Source of the DNA: Hymenobacter glacieicola
GTDB lineage: Bacteria > Bacteroidota > Bacteroidia > Cytophagales > Hymenobacteraceae
Length of the DNA: 64,000 bases
Direction: 5' to 3'
Assembly (NCBI RefSeq): GCF_014640315.1
Contig: NZ_BMGS01000006.1
Span: 186,001-250,000, forward strand
Both the position numbers and the translations under genes were made by a program. Shown here in pieces: positions 8,145 to 16,698 of this stretch. Below the pieces are notes generated by a model. The model did no database searches, was not told the DNA's origin, and saw only the letters and a program-made list of their open reading frames with translations. Every line of letters begins with the position of its first letter. Within the stretch, counting starts at the first letter, position 1.

Positions 8145-8741
8145 ATGAAACGTACTTCGGTGAAATATGTACCGCTGGCCTTACTGCTAAGCATTGGGGT
8201 CGCGCGGGCACAAGGCAACCGGGACCCGGACGGCGTAAGTACCGGGCAGCAACTTATTCAGGCGTTTGGCACAAGCCTGTTAGGCCCTGGCGAAGTGGCC
8301 GCTAGTGCTGTAGGCACCAACCAGGCTACGCTGGTTCAGCAGGGCAATGCCAACGTGAGCACCATTAACCAAACCCTACTTGGCGCCGGACAGGGTAACG
8401 TGGCGGCCGTGCTGCAAAATGGCAACAACAATGCTGCCGCCGCGCTGCAAAACGGTGTAAGCAACCGAACCATGATTACCCAAATCGGCAATAGCAACGT
8501 GGCTGTCAGTGAAATTACGGGTTACAACACTGAGTCTACTATTCTGCAGAACGGTAACCGTAACCAGGTGGAGCAGCAGCTTATCCGGGACGGTCAGCGC
8601 TATACCGTTGAGCAGCTGGGCAATAATAACAACTTGGTGCAGCGCGAAACCAGCGGCACTACCCCCGGCTACAACGTGACCATGAAGGGAAACGGAATTC
8701 AGATTATGATTGAACAGGGCCGGGTTTCGCGCTTACCCTAG
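8145..8741 (+). CDS. Curlin-repeat protein, probable minor/nucleator subunit (CsgB-like)
   Basis: A 198-residue secreted protein with signal peptide MKRTSVKYVPLALLLSIGVA. It has roughly seven looser curlin repeats (LQNGNNNAAAALQNG, TQIGNSNVAVSEITG, EQLGNNNNLVQRE) and ends in a charged segment, IQIMIEQGRVSRLP. Shorter length, less regular repeats and a basic C-terminus recall CsgB, the surface nucleator that works with CsgF; this is inference. The start ATG 8145 is chosen because upstream codons to 7929 encode an unlikely hydrophobic extension overlapping the terminator. Confidence 0.85.
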   Translation: MKRTSVKYVPLALLLSIGVARAQGNRDPDGVSTGQQLIQAFGTSLLGPGEVAASAVGTNQATLVQQGNANVSTINQTLLGAGQGNVAAVLQNGNNNAAAALQNGVSNRTMITQIGNSNVAVSEITGYNTESTILQNGNRNQVEQQLIRDGQRYTVEQLGNNNNLVQRETSGTTPGYNVTMKGNGIQIMIEQGRVSRLP

Positions 8742-8842
8742 CTCTGCGCGGAAGCAGGTCGGAGCTGCTCTCATGGCGCCGGCCTGCCTCCGCTGAGGCG
8801 TAGCAGCTTTGCCTTAAGCCCCCTCCTAGCGTTTCCATTGCC

Positions 8843-9220
8843 ATGAAAAGATACCTACTTATTGCCGCTCTGCCCTTAACCACCTCTATGCTACAAGCTG
8901 TACCCTCCCAGCCAGGATCCGCGCCCTGCCAGGCCCGCTTAGCAATGCACCAAGAAGGCAATATGCTAACCTTAATAGGGGAGGGGCAGAACAATACGTC
9001 CCAGCCTATGCGCTTGCGCTATGAGCTTCTGACTAGCCGCCAGGGCAAGGCTGGTACGTCCCGTAATGCCCAGTCAGGTAACGTAACGCTGGCTCCCAAT
9101 CAAAAAGCGGCTCTTTCCCAGACTTCAATTAACATCAGCCCCTCTGATCATTACCAGATTCATCTGCGCCTCTTTGATAGCCAGGACCATGTGGTAGCTC
9201 ACGACTCCTTGCAGCAATAA
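8843..9220 (+). CDS. Curli assembly chaperone, CsgC/CsgH-like
   Basis: 125 residues with a signal peptide (cleavage near residue 18-20) and a single immunoglobulin-like beta domain. CsgC and CsgH are periplasmic chaperones that stop curlins forming amyloid before export. The strand pattern (LRYELLTSRQGKAGTS, NVTLAPNQ, YQIHLRLFDSQDHVVAHDSL) follows CsgH/CsgC, where a central strand precedes a Ser/Gly loop and the last strands carry a V-x-x-D/S pattern. A lone Cys (PCQARL) lies near the mature N-terminus. Sequence similarity is modest; position directly after the two curlin genes is the second line of support. Confidence 0.7.
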   Translation: MKRYLLIAALPLTTSMLQAVPSQPGSAPCQARLAMHQEGNMLTLIGEGQNNTSQPMRLRYELLTSRQGKAGTSRNAQSGNVTLAPNQKAALSQTSINISPSDHYQIHLRLFDSQDHVVAHDSLQQ

Positions 9221-9297
9221 GACTACCCCGCTTCCCCTGATTCTGGTACTCGCCGCCAGGATTGCGTCCCGTTCCGTCCTCCACCCATAGCCACTTT

Positions 9298-10827
9298 ATG
9301 TTTTCGTTTTTACGCCTAGCAACCCGGCTGCTGCTGGTTCTGTTGCTTAGCCAAGGTTTGTTTGCTTGTGAAGATACTACCGTTGAGCCTGGGCAGAACG
9401 GTACGTTAGAAGGAGTTGTGCTGGATGGAGTCAACAATCAACCCGTTGCTAACGCCGCTATTACCACCAACCCCGCTACCTCCTCCTACACAACGGATGC
9501 CCAGGGTAGATTTTCTATTGCCAGCGTGCCGCTGGGTAAATATGCCCTAAGTATCCGCAAAACGGATTACAAGCAGGAAACAGTGAATGTGCAGGTAAAT
9601 CAGAATACTCCCACAGAGGTAAAGATTATCCTGGAGCGTTCCACTGGCTCGAACAAGCGCCCAAATGTTCCTGCTTCCCCCACGCCCGCCGACCGGGCTA
9701 CCAACCAGCCAACGTCGGTAACGCTCCGGTGGCGCTCCACTGACCCCGACGGTAAAAGTGACACACTCCGCAACGACGTAATTCTTTACGAAAGCGGCTC
9801 CACCGACCGTCGGCAGTTGCTCAGCAATTCCCGCGATACGACGGTAGTTGCCAACAACCTAAAATACAACACGACTTACTTCTGGCAGGTAACTGTGCGC
9901 GACAAGGCCGGTGAAACAGTAAAAGGAGACATTTGGAGCTTCCAAACCAGAGCCCAACCCGATAACCGCTTTCTGTTCGCCCGGGAGGAAAATGGGAATA
10001 CCGACGTGTATTCTTCCGATGAGACAGGTGCGAATTTGCTACGACTCACCAGCTCGGCCTTTGTGGAAACCGCCCCGCAACTAAGTCCTAACCGCGACCG
10101 GGTGGCCTACACTTCCAACGCAACCGGGCAATTTCAGATTTACACCATGAATCGGGACGGCTCCGACGCGCGCCAGGTAACTCTGATACCAGTAGACGGC
10201 TACTTCAACCAAGGCATTGGTTACCGCTGGTCGCCAGATGGGGCCCAATTGCTGTACAGCAGTTACAACAAGCTTTACCGCATCAACCGCGACGGCACCG
10301 GCCTGACGCTGCTGGCCACCGCACCCCAGGACCGTCATTTCCGCGAATGCGACTGGACTGCGCAAGGGAACCGCATTATTGTGCAGACAGTAGGCGTAAG
10401 TGTATATGACTCCGAACTCTACCTGCTCAACGCGGATGGGTCCAACCGGACGCTACTTGTGAGCAACCTACCTGGCCGCCTCGACTCGCCTTCTTTTAGT
10501 ATAGATGGGCGTCGGGTGCTGTATACTCGGGACCTGGATGGGTATGAAGATGCAACGGGCCGGCAACTGAACGCCCACATCTTCACCCAAAATCTGGATG
10601 GTAGCGGCCTAGTCGACGTATCGGCAGGCCCTGGCGGAACAACTACCACAAGCAAAGCCAATGGCTTTAATGATGTAGTGCCTCGTTACGCTCCTGATGG
10701 CTCAAAGATTATTTTCGCACAAGTCAACAACGTAAACCGATCTATTCCCGACATTTACACCGTGGACCTAGATGGCCGCAACCGCACCCGGTTGTTTCAA
10801 AATGCTACCCTCTCTGATTGGAAGTAA
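9298..10827 (+). CDS. Lipoprotein with regulatory-like, FnIII-like and TolB-type beta-propeller domains
   Basis: 509 residues, lipobox LFAC (Cys24). Residues about 35-115 form a carboxypeptidase regulatory-like domain (GTLEGVVLDGVNNQPVANA, with FSIASVPLGKYALSIRK). Residues about 120-225 look like a fibronectin III/TolB-linker fold (PTPADRATNQPTSVTLRW). The rest is a PD40/WD40-like propeller: TGQFQIYTMNRDGSDARQVT, SPDGAQLLYSS, YAPDGSKIIFAQ. It is probably a surface or periplasmic binding protein. It follows the curli genes by about 80 bp on the same strand and could be transcribed with the chaperone gene, but a role in curli is not shown. ATG 9298 gives the lipoprotein signal. Confidence 0.8.
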   Translation: MFSFLRLATRLLLVLLLSQGLFACEDTTVEPGQNGTLEGVVLDGVNNQPVANAAITTNPATSSYTTDAQGRFSIASVPLGKYALSIRKTDYKQETVNVQVNQNTPTEVKIILERSTGSNKRPNVPASPTPADRATNQPTSVTLRWRSTDPDGKSDTLRNDVILYESGSTDRRQLLSNSRDTTVVANNLKYNTTYFWQVTVRDKAGETVKGDIWSFQTRAQPDNRFLFAREENGNTDVYSSDETGANLLRLTSSAFVETAPQLSPNRDRVAYTSNATGQFQIYTMNRDGSDARQVTLIPVDGYFNQGIGYRWSPDGAQLLYSSYNKLYRINRDGTGLTLLATAPQDRHFRECDWTAQGNRIIVQTVGVSVYDSELYLLNADGSNRTLLVSNLPGRLDSPSFSIDGRRVLYTRDLDGYEDATGRQLNAHIFTQNLDGSGLVDVSAGPGGTTTTSKANGFNDVVPRYAPDGSKIIFAQVNNVNRSIPDIYTVDLDGRNRTRLFQNATLSDWK

Positions 10828-10855
10828 CGAAGCGTAATATAAGAAGCAGGTTTAG

Positions 10856-10890
10856 GCGGAGTGAAGCGGGGAGCTTCACTCCGCTTTTTT
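10856..10890 (+). terminator. Strong intrinsic terminator
   Basis: A 12-bp perfect stem (10856-10867 with 10873-10884), a 5-nt loop and six Ts (10885-10890), 29 nt after the propeller lipoprotein. It closes the curli region. Confidence 0.92.
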
Positions 10891-11466
10891 GTGGGCGCTT
10901 TTCACAACAAAGTAACTGTATGATAGGGCCTGGTTTGAAGTAGTGGTAAAATCTCCTGAGCTAGGATAAGCGCTAGAATGGCTTGCTAATTATCTGCGTA
11001 TGGCCCGTTGTGAACTATATATTATAATACAATTATCTATATAATAGATATTTAACCACCGTATTTTATTAGCCCTATATAAGTTACCTTTGCGCCGAGT
11101 CAATAAATTGTATGCAAGATTGCGCACAGAAACATGCATCTTTGCATTTAGCATAGAACCGAACAGAAGCTGAAGTACAGTTTAGATTTCCTCTCTACAA
11201 GAAAAGTCATATTTAAAGTAATAAGCTCCAAAATAGGATTACGTAAAGAGTTGATTGGCATGAATTATGATGTCTTGCGGCCGGAAAAATAGCAGAAGCG
11301 AAAATGTGAAATGTATTATATAACCCTAGAAAAATTCTAGTCTACGGATGGGCCTTCCGCGTATGTGAGCCTGAGTTGTCAACCCAAATTATGGGTAGGG
11401 TGACAGACAAAGCGTTTAATCCACAATACCCAGTTTTCTCTTGCAAACCTTCCCTTTCTATAACTC
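10891..11466 (+). promoter_or_regulatory. AT-rich intergenic region with a distant promoter candidate
   Basis: 576 bp without a gene. TACCTTTG at 11085-11092 matches the -7 consensus (the -33 box is poor), which would give a leader of about 370 nt for the gene at 11467. Within that leader are a 6-bp hairpin CTAGAA-AAA-TTCTAG (11326-11340) and several short symmetric motifs. No reading frame of note was found, so it is either a long structured 5' UTR or holds a small RNA. Confidence 0.4.
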
Positions 11467-14400
11467 ATGAAAAACAAGTACTTGAGTAACCACAAGCGAG
11501 GCCATTTAAGCCGCTTATGGGTCATTCTGGTAATGCTGCTGGCTCTGCCATTCATGGCGCAGGCACAGTCGCTTACCGTCAGCCCTACAACGTCAAGAAC
11601 AGCTCCTGATGATTATGGGTCTGTAGCTATCGGCTCGTCTTCTACAAAGCAGTATCAAGTCACAGGTACTGATTTAGAGGGAGTTATTTCGGTTAATTTT
11701 AGTACTGCACCGTCCTTTGAAGGCAGTACCGACAACGTTACTTTCAGTAGCACTTCTGTCTCGTTGCCAGCAACTGGAGGAACGCTTTACGTCCGTTTCC
11801 GTCCTTCTGCAATAGGTACAACTTCTGTTAACGACCAGAATGGGCGCATTATTCTAACAGGCTCGGATGCGGACTTTAATAACTATTCCCGTAACATATT
11901 TGTCCGTGGCACTGGCACACCTGGTACTCCTACCATCAACGTCGATCCTACTGCTCTTGGTTTTGGTAACCAAGTAACCAACACTACCTCATCGCCGATG
12001 AGTGTAAACGTTACGGCTACTTCGTTAACGGATGGCATCACGGTTATGGCTCCCACTGGTTTCCAGGTGAGCACTACTGCCAATGGCACGTATTCGCAAA
12101 CTCTGACGCTGCCCCAAACTGGTGGTGCTGTGAATGCAACGGTATATGTGGTTTTTACCCCAACTGCCGCTCAGAACTATGTTGACGTAGTAACCTTCGC
12201 TAGCGCTGGTGCTACGACTCGCAACGTAAGTGTTTCGGGCACAGGTGTTTTGCCTCCCGCTACTCTGGCGGTAAACCCGACTCAGCTATCCTTCGCTAGC
12301 ACTCAGGCTGGGCAAGTTTCTGCTCCGCAAAACTTCACCGTTACGGGTTCTAACCTGACCAGCCCTGTTACGGTAACGGCCCCCACTGGCTTCCTGATTC
12401 GTCAGGGAACTTCGGGCAGCTTCGCTCAGACTGTAACGCTGACTCCCACTAATAACTCTGTTAATGCTACTCTGCAGGCCCAGTTTGCTCCTACGGCTGC
12501 TGGTACTTACAATGCTGCAATTACCGCTGCTACTACCGGCAACGGTGGAGCTACTGCTTCGGTAACGGTAACCGGAACGGCCACACCTGCGCCTACTGGC
12601 CCATTCATTGTTGTAGATCCTTCCTCGTTGGACTTTGGTACTGTAACCAGCAGCGGCTCATCTCAGACCCTGTCTTTCACCGTGAATGCTGGCAACCTGA
12701 GGTCCCCATTGGTACTGACGGCTTCTAATGCTAACATTGAATTCCGTGATGCTACCTCTGGTGGTGATTTCACGAAAGGCACTCTTTCCATTGCTCCAAG
12801 CAATAACACTGTATCTGCTCGTACTATTGAAGTAAGACTGGTTCAGACCATTGCTACTGGTCCTTTCACTGGTGACATCACCGCTTCAAGCACTGGTGCT
12901 ACCTCACAGGTTGTGTCAATCACGGCAAACAACGTTACGGGCAGCAACTCCTCTATTAATACTTCCGGTACTCTTCAGCAATTCTCAACCGTACCGGGTG
13001 TGGCATCTGCTGTGCAATCTTACCGCGTATCGGGTACCAACTTGTTGCAAGATGTTCGGGTAGCTGCTCCAACTTACTTCCAAGTATCCTTGGACCCTAC
13101 GTTTGCTGGTATCACGACCACCGGTAACTCTATCTCGATTGCTCGGGTAGGCAACGATGTTCCCGAAACCACGGTTTATGTTCGCTTCTTGCCGCCTGGC
13201 GCTTTGGCTACCACTTCGGTTATCCTCAACTCCAGCGAGCCAGCTATTACACAGGGTGTCTCAGTTGAAGGAACTAGCCGGCCATCTGTTGCGCTGAATA
13301 ACGCCTTCCAGGAAGTTCGGAACATTGTAATCAATACTACTTCGCCTTCTCAGGCACTGGTTATCAATGCTCAGCGTGTACTTCAGCCAGTGATTATTAG
13401 CAAAGCACTGAGCAGCAACCCGTTGAACCCAAACAACATCGAGCAATTCGAGCTTTCGCTGGACAACGTAACCTTCACGAATTCATTGACGCTGACTCCT
13501 AACTCGTCAACGTATAGCATCAACCAGCCTATTTACGTGCGGTACAAGCCAACGTACTTGGGTAGCGGGCAGTCGACCCTCCAGTTCCAGAGCAACGACT
13601 TCGAAAATAAAGCAACTCAGTCTTTCGACCGTAACGCCTTGCTTTCTGGTCGCTCTATCGACGTGGAGCCTACCATGCGTACCGTTCCTTCAGTAGTGCG
13701 TGGTAGAACTACTGCAACAGTAACCTTCAATTTGCCCGCTGATTATATTGCTCAAGGCTATGGCGAAGGTCGTCTGATCGTAGCAAGCACTCAGTCGCAG
13801 TTCCCGGCGGATACGCGTCCAGCTGACGGCACTGGCTACCAGACTGGCAATCAGATCTATGGTGCTGGTGACCAAGTTGCTCCTGGCTTCTACGTAGTAT
13901 ATGCGGGTGCTAACCAGTCGGTAGTAGTAGAAGGGCTGGATGTAGGTACTACTTATTATTTCTACACGTTCGAGTTTAACAACATCAACCCGAACCCGGC
14001 CGTGCAGATTCAGGGTGCTGAAAACTATCTGTCTCCGCCAGTGCCGAACACCATTCCCGGTATCATTGCTCCTTCACCGCTGCCCGTTACGTTGGTTTCC
14101 TTCGACGCCAAAGTTCGGGGTAGCAAAGTGGCTCTGACCTGGGTTACTGCCTCGGAACTGAACAACAAAGGATTCGAAGTAGAGCGTAGCCGTGATGGCA
14201 AGACGTTTGAGTCGATTCTGTCGCGGGCAGGCAAAGGCACCACAAGCGCCAGCACTACATACACCGCCGCTGATGAGCAGCCGCTGAATGGTACCTCGTA
14301 CTACCGTCTCAAGCAGATTGACTTCAACGGTACTACTAGCTTCAGCTCACCGGTAGTAGTTAACTTCCTCCGTTCGGCCGACATTACGATGTACCCGAAC

Positions 14401-14607
14401 CCAGTAGAAGACCAACTCACCATCGAGTTGGGTGGAGCTACGGAAGGTGTAGTTGTTAGCATCACGGATGCCAGCGGCCGTATCGTTCGGACCCAGAAAC
14501 TAGATGCTACTGGCAAGCTGAACATGAGCGACCTGAAAACCGGCACCTACTTGGTAACGGTAGGCGAAGGTGACGCGAAAGTGTCGCGTCGTATTGTGAA
14601 GAAGTAA
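11467..14607 (+). CDS. Large secreted repeat protein with type A T9SS sorting domain
   Basis: 1046 residues. The signal peptide has an extended basic n-region (MKNKYLSNHKRGHLSRL) and a hydrophobic core ending MAQAQS. The body consists of several Ig-like/HYDIN-type beta repeats of about 110 residues (e.g. VDPTALGFGNQVT, VNPTQLSFASTQAGQ, VDPSSLDFGTVTSSG). A domain near residue 880 begins PVTLVSFDAKVRGSKVALTW and contains ASELNNKGFEVERSRDG, which usually precedes T9SS tails. The last 75 residues, from YPNPVEDQLTIELGG to GTYLVTV and basic RRIVKK, are a Por secretion C-terminal sorting domain. The expected product is a surface-attached or released adhesin. Lower GC than neighbours suggests high expression or a different evolutionary history. 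Confidence 0.9.
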   Translation: MKNKYLSNHKRGHLSRLWVILVMLLALPFMAQAQSLTVSPTTSRTAPDDYGSVAIGSSSTKQYQVTGTDLEGVISVNFSTAPSFEGSTDNVTFSSTSVSLPATGGTLYVRFRPSAIGTTSVNDQNGRIILTGSDADFNNYSRNIFVRGTGTPGTPTINVDPTALGFGNQVTNTTSSPMSVNVTATSLTDGITVMAPTGFQVSTTANGTYSQTLTLPQTGGAVNATVYVVFTPTAAQNYVDVVTFASAGATTRNVSVSGTGVLPPATLAVNPTQLSFASTQAGQVSAPQNFTVTGSNLTSPVTVTAPTGFLIRQGTSGSFAQTVTLTPTNNSVNATLQAQFAPTAAGTYNAAITAATTGNGGATASVTVTGTATPAPTGPFIVVDPSSLDFGTVTSSGSSQTLSFTVNAGNLRSPLVLTASNANIEFRDATSGGDFTKGTLSIAPSNNTVSARTIEVRLVQTIATGPFTGDITASSTGATSQVVSITANNVTGSNSSINTSGTLQQFSTVPGVASAVQSYRVSGTNLLQDVRVAAPTYFQVSLDPTFAGITTTGNSISIARVGNDVPETTVYVRFLPPGALATTSVILNSSEPAITQGVSVEGTSRPSVALNNAFQEVRNIVINTTSPSQALVINAQRVLQPVIISKALSSNPLNPNNIEQFELSLDNVTFTNSLTLTPNSSTYSINQPIYVRYKPTYLGSGQSTLQFQSNDFENKATQSFDRNALLSGRSIDVEPTMRTVPSVVRGRTTATVTFNLPADYIAQGYGEGRLIVASTQSQFPADTRPADGTGYQTGNQIYGAGDQVAPGFYVVYAGANQSVVVEGLDVGTTYYFYTFEFNNINPNPAVQIQGAENYLSPPVPNTIPGIIAPSPLPVTLVSFDAKVRGSKVALTWVTASELNNKGFEVERSRDGKTFESILSRAGKGTTSASTTYTAADEQPLNGTSYYRLKQIDFNGTTSFSSPVVVNFLRSADITMYPNPVEDQLTIELGGATEGVVVSITDASGRIVRTQKLDATGKLNMSDLKTGTYLVTVGEGDAKVSRRIVKK

Positions 14608-14626
14608 GGCAACTAACTTCCTAGTA

Positions 14627-14670
14627 AATAACAAAGCGCCATCCTCGAGAGAGGATGGCGCTTTGTTATT
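14627..14670. terminator. 20-bp perfect-stem terminator
   Basis: Arms 14627-14646 and 14651-14670 pair perfectly around a GAGA tetraloop, ending in TTTGTTATT. It lies 20 nt after the T9SS cargo gene. Confidence 0.9.
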
Positions 14671-14886
14671 TAACTCAAGTGTAAGACTTCAGGTTATCCT
14701 GACTTAGCGGCCTAGCCTATATAATGGTGGGTGGTCCGCAAGGTGCTCTTGTCGTTTTAGTAGCTCCTTGTAGTTCAAAAGCTAGATAGCTCTGCCAGTT
14801 AAAATTATATTGTACTGATTTCGGTCATTTCTTCTCAGAATCAGTATAAAGCCGAATAATCTCCCATCACCAAAACTTCACCTCCT

Positions 14887-15156
14887 ATGAAAACTTCCCT
14901 GAAGTCACTTCTTGCTGTAGCAGCCTTCTTTGCCTTTGCTACCACCTCTTGCTCTGAGCAAACCCAGAAAAACGCGGAAGCCACCGCCGATAGCGCAGCT
15001 TCTGATGTTAGTAATGCTACGGATAAGGCCGCTGATGCAACAAGCAATGCTGCCGATAACGTGCAAGCCGATATGGCACCTGAAGCCGGTGATACGGCCG
15101 TGGTGCAGAATAAGGAAGCAGATAAACTAGTGGAAGAAGTGCCCGAAAAGCAATAG
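14887..15156 (+). CDS. Small alanine-rich lipoprotein
   Basis: 89 residues with signal peptide and lipobox TTSC (Cys22). The mature part is a low-complexity Ala/Asp/Thr helix (NATDKAADATSNAADNVQAD) ending in an acidic tail. Such short helical lipoproteins are common in Bacteroidota and may act as envelope spacers, but no function is known. It is a single-gene unit between two strong terminators. Confidence 0.75.
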   Translation: MKTSLKSLLAVAAFFAFATTSCSEQTQKNAEATADSAASDVSNATDKAADATSNAADNVQADMAPEAGDTAVVQNKEADKLVEEVPEKQ

Positions 15157-15194
15157 TTTGATTGTCGCTAAAGCGCAGCTACTAGTACTGCGTT

Positions 15195-15260
15195 TCTCTA
15201 CATAGCACAATAAAAAAGCCCTGGCGCAAGCCAGGGCTTTTTTATTGTGCTATGTAGAGA
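15195..15260. terminator. 31-bp perfect-stem bidirectional terminator
   Basis: Arms 15195-15225 and 15230-15260 are exact inverse complements around a GCAA tetraloop, with six As and six Ts placed symmetrically so that it works in both directions. It separates the convergent lipoprotein and iscA genes and ends 4 bp from the iscA stop codon. Confidence 0.93.
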
Positions 15261-15264
15261 GGAG

Positions 15265-15591
15265 CTATACAGAGAAACTTTCGCCACAACCGCAGGTACG
15301 GGAAGCGTTAGGGTTATCGAAAAAGAACCCTTTGCCATTAAGCCCATCTGAAAAGTCAAGTTGAGTACCAGCTAGGTACAGGAAACTTTTCATGTCGACC
15401 ACTACCCGTACACCCTTGTCCTCAAATTCCTGGTCCATGGGCTTGACCTCATTGTCAAAATCAAGCTTGTAACTCAGGCCAGAGCAACCACCACCGGCCA
15501 CGGATGCCCGCAGACGATAGGTAGCGTCTAACTCAGCATCTTGCATGAGTTTTTCAACTTTCTCCTTGGCTTTGTCAGAAACGGTAATCAT
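15265..15591 (-). CDS. iscA: A-type iron-sulfur carrier protein (IscA/SufA/ErpA family)
   Basis: 108 residues, the usual size. The three ligand cysteines are present: Cys36 in GGGCSGLSY, and Cys100 and Cys102 in TCGCGESF near the C-terminus. The family accepts Fe-S clusters from the scaffold and passes them to target enzymes in the cytoplasm. It is the last gene of the iscS-iscU-x-iscA run on the minus strand. The symbol follows the operon context; the sequence alone does not separate IscA from ErpA or SufA. Confidence 0.93.
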   Translation of the reverse strand: MITVSDKAKEKVEKLMQDAELDATYRLRASVAGGGCSGLSYKLDFDNEVKPMDQEFEDKGVRVVVDMKSFLYLAGTQLDFSDGLNGKGFFFDNPNASRTCGCGESFSV

Positions 15592-15683
15592 GGGTAAAAA
15601 AGCTAATTCGGACCGCGGGCAGTGGAATCCAGGTGAATGTCAGATATAGAACACCAAAGATACGCTGCTTGTTCAGAAACATT

Positions 15684-16094
15684 CTAAGAACTAGGATTTA
15701 GAACTACGCTGAATACAGTAATTGTAGTAAGGTCGCGGCCGTAGTAAAGCTTATCCAAGGCTTCGTATACGTTGTGAGCCCGGAAGTAGGAGGTTTGCAA
15801 CTCCTTGTCGCCGCGCGTACGCCACTGAATAGTGTAGGAGCTTTCCTCGTCGCGGTAGCGCTGTACATACGTCAGCATTTTGCGCAAGGCTTCTAACTTG
15901 TCAGAGCCCGTCTCATACCGGAACAGGAAGCTTTGGTGGTGACGCGGATTGACGGTAATCAAATCCAGGCGGGTTTGCCCATCCAACTGCCGAAACTCAA
16001 ACAGCAGATTGCCTGCTCCCAGGCCCAAATAGTCTTCTATCTGGCGCTGAATCCGGGCACTTTTAATGTGTACGTCGGTAGGAGAAAAATCCAT
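15684..16094 (-). CDS. Uncharacterised 136-aa protein inside the isc operon
   Basis: Lies between iscU and iscA on the same strand, 92 bp after iscU. It is a soluble alpha/beta-looking protein with no signal peptide, helix or cysteine, starting MDFSPTDVHIKSARIQRQIE. Its middle reads RLDLITVNPRHHQSFLFRYE and the C-terminal half EALDKLYYGRDLTTITVFSV. I do not recognise the family. Lack of cysteine argues against a cluster ligand role. ATG 16094 is preferred over 16160 because the upstream codons look random. Confidence 0.75.
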   Translation of the reverse strand: MDFSPTDVHIKSARIQRQIEDYLGLGAGNLLFEFRQLDGQTRLDLITVNPRHHQSFLFRYETGSDKLEALRKMLTYVQRYRDEESSYTIQWRTRGDKELQTSYFRAHNVYEALDKLYYGRDLTTITVFSVVLNPSS

Positions 16095-16186
16095 GGCGTA
16101 AAGGTGAGATACGAAAAAGGAGAGGTGAGAAGCAGACTCTTTGCAAGTCCTGCTTCCCACCTCTCACTTCTGGTCTTGGGTAAGAC

Positions 16187-16603
16187 TTAGTGGTGCGACT
16201 TCGGCATCTCTAGCTCCGGCAGACCGTTCTTCACGCGGTAGTCGTTGATAGCCGACTTGATGGCGTCTTCGGCCAGAACGGAGCAGTGGATTTTTACCGG
16301 CGGCAGAGCCAGCTCTTCCACAATTTCCATGTTGTCGATGGCCAGCGCCTCGTCAACCGTTTTGCCTTTAAGCCACTCGGTAGCCAACGACGACGAGGCA
16401 ATGGCCGAGCCACAGCCGAAGGTTTTGAATTTAGCGTCGGTGATGGTGTTAGTCGTTTCGTCTACCTCGATTTGCAGACGCATAACGTCGCCGCACTCAG
16501 GGGCGCCAACCAACCCAGTACCTACGTTCTTTTTGCTTTTATCCAGCGTACCTACGTTGCGTGGGTTGCTGTAATGGTCAATTACCTTATCGGAGTAAGC
16601 CAT
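16187..16603 (-). CDS. iscU: Iron-sulfur cluster scaffold IscU
   Basis: Scaffold on which IscS-derived sulfur and iron form [2Fe-2S] clusters. The 138-residue product has all three ligand cysteines (Cys37 in APECGDVM, Cys64 in FGCGSAIA, Cys107 in IHCSVL), the regulatory Asp39, and the chaperone-binding LPPVK at 100-104. A short His-rich tail ends the protein. It starts 95 bp after the iscS stop codon. No hscA, hscB or fdx follows in this window. Confidence 0.96.
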   Translation of the reverse strand: MAYSDKVIDHYSNPRNVGTLDKSKKNVGTGLVGAPECGDVMRLQIEVDETTNTITDAKFKTFGCGSAIASSSLATEWLKGKTVDEALAIDNMEIVEELALPPVKIHCSVLAEDAIKSAINDYRVKNGLPELEMPKSHH

Positions 16604-16698
16604 GGCTTTTGAAAAAATTAGATGTCAGATTTTAGAACTTAGAACCTAGACCAAGCACCAAGTCTGTGTTCTCAGTGCTCAGCTCTAAGCTCTAAAAA

